Shown: piece after piece, positions 7,436 to 14,650 of the stretch | Numbering within the stretch: position 1 is the first letter of the stretch | Layout of the letters: the number at the start of each line of letters is the position of its first letter | Assembly: GCA_009928785.1 (NCBI GenBank) | Contig: SABY01000020.1 | Coordinates: 1-44,366 of the forward strand | DNA length: 44,366 bases | Direction of reading: 5' to 3' | Source of the DNA: Clostridia bacterium | Lineage (GTDB): Bacteria; Bacteroidota; Bacteroidia; Bacteroidales; 4484-276 | The notes under the pieces: model-generated | The model's database searches: none | Seen by the model: only the letters and a program-made list of their open reading frames with translations | Told to the model about the DNA's origin: nothing | Translations under genes and position numbers: made by a program

Positions 7436-8791
7436 TCATTGCTTTCTTTCAAGTCGCTCACGCAAAGCCGCTGTCTGCTTCTCGTAGCCAGGTTTCCCCA
7501 GCAGGGCAAACATATTTACTTTGTAAGCCTCTACTCCGGGCTGATCGAACGGATTTACGCCAAGTAAATATCCGCTGAGTGCGCAGGCAAACTCATAAAA
7601 ATAAATCAACTGACCGAGATAGTATTCGTTAATTTTGGGGATGGTGATGGTCAGATTAGGCACACCACCATCGAGATGCGCCAGCATGGTGGCCGTTTGA
7701 GCTGTCTGGTTGATTGTATCCACATTCTTATCTGCCAGAAAGTTGAGTTGATCAAGGTTTTGCTCGTCGGAAGGAACTTTCAGATTGTTATTAAACGCTT
7801 CGACAGAAAGCACCGTTTCGAAAAGCAGGCGCTCGCCCTCTTGGATGTACTGCCCCATGGAGTGCAGATCGGTGGTATTGACCACGCCGGCCGGGAATAT
7901 TCCTTTGCCTTCTTTGCCTTCGCTTTCGCCATAGAGCTGCTTCCACCACTCGGTGAAGTAATAAAGTTTGGGTTGATAATTCACCATGATCTCCACCTTT
8001 TTGCCCTGGCGATAAAGTAAGTTGCGGGCTGCTGCATACTTAGCAGCAGGGTTGTCGATCACTGAATCACCGGCAATCAGGTGGCTGCGCATATCCACGG
8101 CACCTTTCACCAGCTCGCGGATGTTGAAACCAGCCACAGCAATGGGCAAAAGGCCTACCGGCGTAAGCACCGAATATCGTCCACCAACATCATCAGGGAC
8201 AACATAGGTAGGATATCCCTGCTCATCGGCCATCTGTTTTAATGCGCCCCGTTCTTTGTCGGTGGTGGCCACGATACGTTTACGCGCCTGATCAGTACCA
8301 TATTTGTTTTCGAGATGTTCTTTCAGAATTCTGAAAGCCACGGCAGGCTCGGTGGTGGTTCCCGACTTGGAAATTATATTGATGGAATAATCGTACCGGT
8401 CGAGGAGCCGGAGCAATTCGGAGAGGTAGTCGCCCGATAGATTCTGACCAACATAAAGCACGACGGGCTTGTGGCGCTCTTCGCGCGTAAGCAGCATATC
8501 GAAGTTGTTTTTGAGGGCTTCGATCACAGCGCGGGCTCCCAGGTATGATCCGCCAATGCCTACTACCAACAGCAGTTCCGATATTTCGCTGTGATGCGTC
8601 GCTGTGGCCTCAATACGTTGTAGAAGTTTTTCATCAATTTGTTTGGGCAAATCCATCCATCCCAAAAAGTCGTTTCCTTTACCGGTTTTAGCAAGCAGCT
8701 TGCGATGCGCAGTCGTTATCTCCGCCTGCATAGTTGCGAGGGCAGCTCCATCGATTTGGTTGCCCTGAATGTCCACTTTTAGCATTTCCAT
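7436..8791 (-). CDS. pgi: Glucose-6-phosphate isomerase
   Basis: Interconverts glucose-6-phosphate and fructose-6-phosphate in glycolysis and gluconeogenesis. At 451 aa it belongs to the shorter bacterial PGI form (about 445-450 aa) rather than the 550-aa E. coli type. Visible are the first SIS domain with GIGGSYLGARAV, the phosphate-binding SKSGTTTEPAVAF loop, the segment with the catalytic Glu (SMGQYIQEGERLLFETV) and the C-terminal Lys region (DQPGVEAYKVNMF). The start at 8791 (MEMLK) or 8785 (MLK) cannot be decided. The gene converges on rnc across a repeat-filled gap. Its leader contains a strong hairpin (8859-8881). Confidence 0.96.
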   Translation of the reverse strand: MEMLKVDIQGNQIDGAALATMQAEITTAHRKLLAKTGKGNDFLGWMDLPKQIDEKLLQRIEATATHHSEISELLLVVGIGGSYLGARAVIEALKNNFDMLLTREERHKPVVLYVGQNLSGDYLSELLRLLDRYDYSINIISKSGTTTEPAVAFRILKEHLENKYGTDQARKRIVATTDKERGALKQMADEQGYPTYVVPDDVGGRYSVLTPVGLLPIAVAGFNIRELVKGAVDMRSHLIAGDSVIDNPAAKYAAARNLLYRQGKKVEIMVNYQPKLYYFTEWWKQLYGESEGKEGKGIFPAGVVNTTDLHSMGQYIQEGERLLFETVLSVEAFNNNLKVPSDEQNLDQLNFLADKNVDTINQTAQTATMLAHLDGGVPNLTITIPKINEYYLGQLIYFYEFACALSGYLLGVNPFDQPGVEAYKVNMFALLGKPGYEKQTAALRERLERKQ

Positions 8792-8849
8792 ATCTTTATC
8801 TTATCGTTGTGTTTCAAATCTTGTTTATCAGAAGTTCTTTTTCGGCAAT

Positions 8850-8881
8850 CAAATAAAAAGTGCAGCCGGGGAGGCTGCACT
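8850..8881 (-). terminator. Terminator-like hairpin in the pgi leader
   Basis: A 9-bp perfect stem (8859-8867 with 8873-8881) with a 5-nt loop, followed on the minus strand by ctttttattt. In that orientation it looks like an intrinsic terminator or attenuator 58 bp upstream of pgi. No minus-strand gene ends just before it, so either an unannotated small RNA ends here or it regulates pgi. Confidence 0.5.
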
Positions 8882-9084
8882 AATAAACCAAAAACCAAAA
8901 TTTATGAATCAGAAATCATTTCATACAAAAACATAAGTCGTTGATAATTATCATAATAATCATTGTGAATTTTCAACTCATGTCGTGATCGCAAAAATAA
9001 AATCTCATCACAGTATGGGCGGTTAAAGGAGGGTAACAAACGTTAAAGTTGGTTAAGCATTGATTTGGAGCAATTTTGAAAAGA
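8882..9084. other. Intergenic region between the divergent pgi and rprX-like genes
   Basis: No gene over 12 codons is credible here. It holds a 10-codon plus-strand frame at 8904 (MNQKSFHTKT), directly after the hairpin and an A-rich stretch, and a 12-bp perfect palindrome TGATAATTATCA at 8942-8953 in A+T-rich sequence. Neither has clear function. Confidence 0.4.
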
Positions 9085-9092
9085 TATTTTTG
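9064..9092 (+). promoter_or_regulatory. Promoter of the rprX-like kinase gene
   Basis: TTTG (9064-9067), a 17-nt spacer and TATTTTTG (9085-9092), an exact TAnnTTTG match. The leader would be about 68 nt. Confidence 0.45.
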
Positions 9093-9166
9093 TGGTCAAT
9101 AGAGACAAAAACCCTTAAGCCAGTGTTCCCGCAATTAACAAACGTGATGATCCCTACTTCCGTCAG

Positions 9167-10612
9167 ATGAATCGAAACTTGCTAAAATTAGTGATTGCTA
9201 TTGTGTCCATAGTTCTGTTGAGCTTAACAGCAGTGCAGATTTATTGGGTACGCAATGCCATTAGCATCGAGCGGATTAATTTTGAGAACAAGGTAAACTC
9301 TTCAGCCAAAGAGGTGGTTTACAAACTCGAGAAGATCAAAACCTACAACACGCTCAGCCAGAGTAACCAAACCCGAAACCGATTTATCAATTACCTCTCC
9401 ACCATCGATTCCATCAGCCTGGCGCTGTCCGATGATGTGGATTCGATAAAAACTACCGCCGACATGCGCCGCCTGTTGCAAAAGTCGAACCTGGCTCAGG
9501 AAATTATAACGGGAATGATAGACGATAAACAACCTTTCCAGATAGAGCGGCACCTGAACATGCAGATACTCGATTCGCTGTTGAGGCACGAACTGGAAGT
9601 ACACAACATCACCAGCGACTATGCTTATGGCGTTTATTCATCGGGCAAAGGCCAGATGATCTACGAAAGTACGGACAAATACAAAACCGAGCTGCTCAAG
9701 CAAGGATTTGTGTTCACACTTTACCCTTACGAATTTTCGCCCAAGCCCGACTACCTCATGATCTACTTCCCCTACGAGATGCGGTTTTTGCTCAAACAAA
9801 TGGCCGGAATTGTCCTCATTTCGCTGCTGCTCATCCTCATCATCATCATGCTCTTCATCTATATCATCAAGATTATCGTGTGGCAAAGACGCCTTTCGGA
9901 GCTAAAGAATGATTTTATTAATAACATGACGCATGAAATCAAAACCCCCATTTCGACCATTTCGCTGGCTTCAGAAGCCTTGCGTGATGATACCATTAAA
10001 CGCAACGAGCAGTTGGTGAATAACTATCTTAAAGTGATCAACGACGAAAATAACCGCCTGGCCGGTATCGCCGAAAAAATATTGCAGGCGGCAATCATCG
10101 AAAATGAAAATTTTAGTTTCAACCGCGAAAAGGTAAACCTGCACGAAATCATCAATTTGATCATCAACAATCTCATCATTCAGGTGGAGGTTAAAGATGG
10201 CACGCTTACTTTTGATAAAGGTGCCGATAGGCCTGTGGTGTCGGGCGACAAAATGCACCTGACCAATGCCATTGCCAATCTGATAGAAAACGCCAACAAA
10301 TATTCACCACGTAAGCCGCGCATCCGCCTCACTACCGAAAATTATAGTGAGGGTGTAAAGGTGTGCGTGACAGATACTGGCATGGGCATCAGCACCGAAA
10401 ACCAGAAAAAGATTTTTGATAAGCTCTATCGCGTGCCCACCGGCAATCTGCACGACGTAAAAGGTTTCGGCCTGGGGCTGAGCTACGTCAAAACCATCAT
10501 TGAGCTGCATGGCGGACAGGTAACGGTAGAAAGCGAGCTGAATAAGGGTTCCAGGTTCTGCGTCTATATTCCATTCAGCAGCAAAAAGAAGCCAATTTCG
10601 CCACAGCAATAA
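9167..10612 (+). CDS. rprX: Sensor histidine kinase, RprX-like
   Basis: A 481-aa inner-membrane kinase. TM1 spans about 7-27, an extracytoplasmic sensor domain of about 180 residues follows, and TM2 spans about 209-236. The HisKA domain has phosphoacceptor His256 (NNMTHEIKTPIS). The ATPase domain has the N-box (NAIANLIENANKYS), G1 (DTGMGIS) and G2 (GFGLGLSYVKTI). No HAMP domain is evident between TM2 and HisKA, as in RprX-type kinases of Bacteroidales. The OmpR-type regulator gene 101 bp downstream is its likely partner. The symbol is assigned from the partner's strong RprY likeness; the sensor domain itself shows nothing diagnostic, so the ligand is unknown. Confidence 0.88.
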   Translation: MNRNLLKLVIAIVSIVLLSLTAVQIYWVRNAISIERINFENKVNSSAKEVVYKLEKIKTYNTLSQSNQTRNRFINYLSTIDSISLALSDDVDSIKTTADMRRLLQKSNLAQEIITGMIDDKQPFQIERHLNMQILDSLLRHELEVHNITSDYAYGVYSSGKGQMIYESTDKYKTELLKQGFVFTLYPYEFSPKPDYLMIYFPYEMRFLLKQMAGIVLISLLLILIIIMLFIYIIKIIVWQRRLSELKNDFINNMTHEIKTPISTISLASEALRDDTIKRNEQLVNNYLKVINDENNRLAGIAEKILQAAIIENENFSFNREKVNLHEIINLIINNLIIQVEVKDGTLTFDKGADRPVVSGDKMHLTNAIANLIENANKYSPRKPRIRLTTENYSEGVKVCVTDTGMGISTENQKKIFDKLYRVPTGNLHDVKGFGLGLSYVKTIIELHGGQVTVESELNKGSRFCVYIPFSSKKKPISPQQ

Positions 10613-10713
10613 GAAAAAAAATTATTGATAAAAAAATAAAATATTAGACCTTCTAAAAAAAAGTTAATTTTACAAATTCAAATAATTCAGAAATCATCAA
10701 AAATTCCAGTGCT

Positions 10714-11412
10714 ATGGGAGCTGTAAAAATTAGAGTATTACTAGCCGAAGACGACAAGAATCTTGGCAACGTTTTAAAATCGTATCTCGACATTAAAGGC
10801 TACGACACGACGCTATGTGTGAATGGACAGGAAGCCCTGACTGCTTTTTTGCATTCCAATTTCGACTTTTGCATCGTCGATGTAATGATGCCTGTAAAGG
10901 ATGGTTTTACGCTGGTGAAAGAAATCCGACAAAAAAACAAACGTGTCCCGGTACTCTTTCTCACCGCCAAGTCGATGCAGGAAGATAAGCTGAAAGGATT
11001 CTCGCTGGGCGCCGACGACTACCTTACCAAACCATTCAGCATGGAAGAGCTGCTGGTGCGCATGCAGGCAATTATCCGCCGTGCTAACGAACGTCAGGGC
11101 GAAACCGGCAACAACATCTTCAGAATCGGGCAATACACTTTTGATTACAACCGCCAACTTCTCAAAATCAACGGCAAAGAACAAAAGCTTACCAGCAAAG
11201 AAGCCGCCCTGCTGCGCCTACTGGCTATGAACCTCAACGACGTGCTCGACAGAAGCCACGCCCTCAAAGAAATCTGGAACGACGACAGCTATTTCAACGC
11301 CCGCAGCATGGACGTGTACATCACCAAACTCCGCAAATTCCTCAAAGGAGATGAAACTGTGGAGCTGATTAATGTTCACGGCGTGGGTTTTAAGCTGGTT
11401 TCTAACGACTAA
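10714..11412 (+). CDS. rprY: OmpR-family response regulator, RprY-like
   Basis: A 232-aa DNA-binding regulator. The receiver domain has Asp13-Asp14, phosphoacceptor Asp56 (CIVDVMMPVKDGF), Thr84 and Lys106 (TKPFSMEEL). A C-terminal winged helix (about 135-230) follows, with the recognition-helix region SMDVYITKLRKFL. The wording of the receiver core resembles RprY of Bacteroides and Porphyromonas. It follows its kinase by 101 bp; that A/T-rich gap has no full promoter match. It converges on the Mrp antiporter operon, with 32 bp between the stops. RprY of Porphyromonas has been linked to sodium-pump genes, which makes this neighbour suggestive. Confidence 0.9.
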   Translation: MGAVKIRVLLAEDDKNLGNVLKSYLDIKGYDTTLCVNGQEALTAFLHSNFDFCIVDVMMPVKDGFTLVKEIRQKNKRVPVLFLTAKSMQEDKLKGFSLGADDYLTKPFSMEELLVRMQAIIRRANERQGETGNNIFRIGQYTFDYNRQLLKINGKEQKLTSKEAALLRLLAMNLNDVLDRSHALKEIWNDDSYFNARSMDVYITKLRKFLKGDETVELINVHGVGFKLVSND

Positions 11413-11444
11413 GCCCTCTCTGGCCTACACCAAAACAAGAAGGA

Positions 11445-11798
11445 TTATGATGGGCCAATGTTTTGGTCATCATCATCCTGTTCGGGTAGCTCGTCGCGGT
11501 GTGTGCGCTCATCCTGCCTGACATGCATCAAATGACCCACACGTGAAATCATGTGACTGCTGATGGGGGCGGTGATGAATATAAACAACACGATAAGCAA
11601 TCCTTTTATCAATACCGGTAAACTAAAAAATTGCAATACGATTCCGGCAATAAGCAGAAGGCTGGCCAACGAAGGAGCCTTGGTAGCCGCGTGTAATCGC
11701 AGATAAACATCACGAAATCGCACAATCCCCAAAGCTGCTATCATCATCAGAAAAGCTCCTGCAATTATTAAAACGGCCGCTATCCACTCAACGATCAT
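11445..11798 (-). CDS. mrpG: Mrp Na+/H+ antiporter subunit G
   Basis: A 117-aa small membrane subunit with three membrane helices (about 5-25, 38-60, 63-83) and the MnhG/PhaG core (GIVRFRDVYLRLHAATKAPS). It has a hydrophilic, acidic C-terminal tail of about 30 residues rich in Asp, Glu and His. It is the last gene of the seven-gene operon and overlaps mrpF by 11 bp. Confidence 0.93.
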   Translation of the reverse strand: MIVEWIAAVLIIAGAFLMMIAALGIVRFRDVYLRLHAATKAPSLASLLLIAGIVLQFFSLPVLIKGLLIVLFIFITAPISSHMISRVGHLMHVRQDERTHRDELPEQDDDDQNIGPS

Positions 11799-12072
11799 AA
11801 AACCTCCGTTTTAAAAATTTGGCCACCGCCACCGATCCGATAAACACGATAAGGGCGATGATAAGTGCCACGTCGATGTAGCGTGTTTGGCCGCTGATAA
11901 AAACGAGGGTAAGAATCATACCGATAGCAATATAAGCCGTGAGATCGAGTGCCACCAGCCTGTCGGGAAGTGACGGCCCTTTTGCCAGCCGGTAAAAAAC
12001 GAAGACCAGCGCCAGCAGCAGAAATCCGAAAGCAATATAGGCTGCCGTTCGTATGATGTTAAAATCATTCAT
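11788..12072 (-). CDS. mrpF: Mrp Na+/H+ antiporter subunit F
   Basis: A 94-aa subunit with three predicted membrane helices and the MnhF signature KGPSLPDRLVALDL. It overlaps mrpE by 4 bp (ATGA-type) and mrpG by 11 bp, consistent with translational coupling inside the operon. Confidence 0.93.
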   Translation of the reverse strand: MNDFNIIRTAAYIAFGFLLLALVFVFYRLAKGPSLPDRLVALDLTAYIAIGMILTLVFISGQTRYIDVALIIALIVFIGSVAVAKFLKRRFYDR

Positions 12073-12404
12073 CGTGTAATATTTAAAATACGCCGTTCCA
12101 GCTTTTGCTGAATATCTTTTTTAAAATCCTCCTCATCCTTAACATACATCCCATGAATGTAAATACACGATTTGTCGTCGGCCACGTGTATGGTGAGGCT
12201 GCCCGGAGTCATCGAAATCAAATTAACCAATGCCATAATTTCCTGATCACTTTTTACCTTCATTTCAAATCTGATGATGGCCGGCCGCACACGTTTTTGT
12301 GTAGTCAGTATGTCGCGGGTAATGATAAAATTGGCCACCACCAGTTCGCGCAGGTAAAACCCGATGAATTCGATAACAAGCCAAATTTTTTTTATCATAA
12401 TCAT
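12069..12404 (-). CDS. mrpE: Mrp Na+/H+ antiporter subunit E
   Basis: A 111-aa subunit of the MnhE family, recognised by FYLRELVVANFIITRDIL, LVNLISMTPGSL and a C-terminal HGMYV motif. It is shorter than the usual 150-170 aa because it has only one N-terminal hydrophobic segment in place of the usual two or three; this shorter form occurs in other Mrp operons. Two starts (12404 or 12398) are possible; the first lies 4 bp after the mrpD stop. Confidence 0.9.
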   Translation of the reverse strand: MIMIKKIWLVIEFIGFYLRELVVANFIITRDILTTQKRVRPAIIRFEMKVKSDQEIMALVNLISMTPGSLTIHVADDKSCIYIHGMYVKDEEDFKKDIQQKLERRILNITR

Positions 12405-12408
12405 TGTT

Positions 12409-13899
12409 TTAATACTGTTTTCCTAATACGGCTTCGATGTACGACGAAGGGTCGATGAGCTGATGCGCTGCCCGCATGCATAGTTCCACCACAGGTTCGG
12501 CTGCCACACCCAGCAGAATAGTTATTAATGCCAATATTGCAACAGGAACAAGCATTGCTACGGGCAATTTTTTGTTGTCGGAGGCATCGTTTCCGGTATG
12601 TTTTTTCCAAAATCCCTCGTTCCATATCTTCACCATCGAAAACAAAGTAAACAAACCTACCAATAATGCTACGCCCGTAATAACCCACTTTTCGGCTTCA
12701 AAGCCGGCTACCACCAGCATGAGTTTACCCACAAAACCAGAAAATGGTGGCACCCCGGCCAGACCCATCGCCGGAATAACAAACAGCAACGCCACCAGCG
12801 GGTAATTTTTGTAAAGCCCGCTAATAGCTTTCAGATCGTAGGTTCCACGAAGCTTATACACCATTCCCGCTACCAGAAACGTGTTGGCCTTGGCAACGAT
12901 ATTATGCACCATGTAATAAATGGCTCCGGCAATACCGGCCACTGTAAAAAGCCCAAGCCCCATGATGATGTAGCCTATCTGGCTGATGATATGAAAGGAA
13001 AGGATGCGTCGCATGTCGTATTGCGATGCTGCTGTGAGCACGCCCACCAGCATAGTGATGCCGCCGGCCCATAGCAGCAACGGATGCCAGAAACTTTGGT
13101 TTTGCACAAAAAACAAAGTAAAGAAACGGATGAGTGCATACACGCCTACCTTGGTAAGCAACCCTGAAAAAAAAGCCGTGATAGCCATAGGCGCCGTAGG
13201 ATAGGATGCCGGCAACCAGAAAAAAAACGGGAACAATGCAGCTTTGAGACTGAAGGCTACAAAAAACAACATGGCGGAGCTGTTGAGCAGAAAGGCGTCA
13301 TCTGATGCTCTGATCTTAAGTGCCAGGTCGGCCATATTGAGCGTGCCGGCCTGCCCGTAGAGGAGGCCAATGCCTGCCAAAAAAAGCATAGACGCTACCA
13401 GATTCATAGCCACATACTTGATGGCGCCGTTCATCTGCTGCCGCGAGCCACCCAAAGTAAGTAGCACGAAAGAAGCCATGATCATTACCTCGAACCAAAC
13501 GTAGAGATTAAAAACATCGCCGGTAAGAAAAGCACCATTTACACCCATAAGCATAGCATTCACCAACGGATAATAGCTAAAACGCTGGCGGTTGTCGCTG
13601 ATGGTTGGCATAGCGTAAATGGCCGTCATGAGTCCGATAAGCGCAGCTACCATAAGCATGATGCTGCTGAAGAGGTCGGCAACGAAGGTGATGCCAAAGG
13701 GTGCCGGCCAACTACCGAGTTGGATAACCTGTATGCCCTGACTGTTTACCACCACAAATATCCACACGGCAACTGTAAATTGCAGCGCAATGCCACCAAT
13801 TCCAATAATCTGCTGCAACCATTTGCGTCCGTGTGCCAGCAACAGGATAAGCACAGTGGCCAGTGGAACAATTACAGGCAACAAAAGCAGGTTGCTCAT
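12409..13899 (-). CDS. mrpD: Mrp Na+/H+ antiporter subunit D
   Basis: A 496-aa polytopic proton-translocating subunit homologous to complex I NuoN/NuoM, with about 14 membrane helices. Key residues known for this family are in place: Glu137 in the helix VWFEVMIMASF, Lys219 (FSLKAALFPFFFWLP) and Lys250 (FSGLLTKVGVYAL). It overlaps mrpC by 4 bp and leads into mrpE with a 4-bp gap. Confidence 0.96.
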   Translation of the reverse strand: MSNLLLLPVIVPLATVLILLLAHGRKWLQQIIGIGGIALQFTVAVWIFVVVNSQGIQVIQLGSWPAPFGITFVADLFSSIMLMVAALIGLMTAIYAMPTISDNRQRFSYYPLVNAMLMGVNGAFLTGDVFNLYVWFEVMIMASFVLLTLGGSRQQMNGAIKYVAMNLVASMLFLAGIGLLYGQAGTLNMADLALKIRASDDAFLLNSSAMLFFVAFSLKAALFPFFFWLPASYPTAPMAITAFFSGLLTKVGVYALIRFFTLFFVQNQSFWHPLLLWAGGITMLVGVLTAASQYDMRRILSFHIISQIGYIIMGLGLFTVAGIAGAIYYMVHNIVAKANTFLVAGMVYKLRGTYDLKAISGLYKNYPLVALLFVIPAMGLAGVPPFSGFVGKLMLVVAGFEAEKWVITGVALLVGLFTLFSMVKIWNEGFWKKHTGNDASDNKKLPVAMLVPVAILALITILLGVAAEPVVELCMRAAHQLIDPSSYIEAVLGKQY

Positions 13900-14246
13900 A
13901 CTTCGTCCTCCTCGGTTACATCATCCAAATCGTCGGTGCCGGTGATTTTGTAAAAACGATACATTAGCGCAAGCGAAAAAGCAATGATGCCAAAACTAAT
14001 GACGATGGCCGTAAGGATAAGTGCCTGCGGCAACGGATCGGCGATATGTTCGGCGGCTACCTGCTGTCCTTCGGCTATAAATGCCGGACTTGCTTTGGTG
14101 AGGCCGCCCGACACAAATACCAACACATTGGTAGCATTTCCCAAAAAGATAATGCCCAGAATCATTTTTACGATGCTGCGTCGCAACAGCAGGTAAATGG
14201 CTGCCGCATACAATACGCCGGTGAGTATTGATAAGATTAATCCCAT
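13896..14246 (-). CDS. mrpC: Mrp Na+/H+ antiporter subunit C
   Basis: A 116-aa NuoK-like subunit with three helices and the family motif LGIIFLGNATNVLVF, plus ADPLPQALILTAIVISFG in the third helix region. It has an acidic C-terminal tail (DDLDDVTEEDEV). It overlaps mrpB by 10 bp and mrpD by 4 bp. Confidence 0.95.
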   Translation of the reverse strand: MGLILSILTGVLYAAAIYLLLRRSIVKMILGIIFLGNATNVLVFVSGGLTKASPAFIAEGQQVAAEHIADPLPQALILTAIVISFGIIAFSLALMYRFYKITGTDDLDDVTEEDEV

Positions 14247-14650
14247 TGGTCAACTTTTTCGAGGATCACACTCATTATTGTAAGCATTACGCCAATGACG
14301 GTAAAATAAACACCCACATCAAAGAGCAGCGGCGTTCCTAATGTTATATTCAGCACCGTGATCCATTGTCCTGACATAAAAGGTTCGCCTGCCGCTACGC
14401 CAATAATTCCACTTGCCAGCGCAAGCAGCAATCCGATGGCCATGAGCGGGACAGGTTGTATCCACATCTTTTTGAGCGCTGTTTCTACATTCCATGCCAG
14501 CATATAAAATACATAGCCGGAAGCAGCAAGCAAACCACTGATGAAGCCGCCGCCGGGTTCGTTGTGTCCGCGATAAAGTATTACCAGCGACAAAACCACA
14601 AAAGCTGGTTTTAGATATTTGGACGATATGCGCAGTATCTGTGTGGTCAT
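14237..14650 (-). CDS. mrpB: Mrp Na+/H+ antiporter subunit B
   Basis: A 137-aa MnhB-family subunit with four helices; the family hallmark RGHNEPGGGFISGLLAA is present at about residues 27-43. It overlaps mrpA by 4 bp and mrpC by 10 bp. Confidence 0.95.
   Translation of the reverse strand: MTTQILRISSKYLKPAFVVLSLVILYRGHNEPGGGFISGLLAASGYVFYMLAWNVETALKKMWIQPVPLMAIGLLLALASGIIGVAAGEPFMSGQWITVLNITLGTPLLFDVGVYFTVIGVMLTIMSVILEKVDQWD

Noticed and set aside
7298..7578. Open frames across the 14-bp array (starting MDC)
   Set aside because: They arise because the 14-bp repeat lacks stops in some frames; the translations are just repeat translations and overlap the end of pgi.
8792..9166. tRNA or riboswitch in the larger gaps (also 7012-7435, 23377-23918, 43088-43377)
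   Set aside because: No cloverleaf, CCA end or known riboswitch core could be seen; only hairpins and repeats were found.
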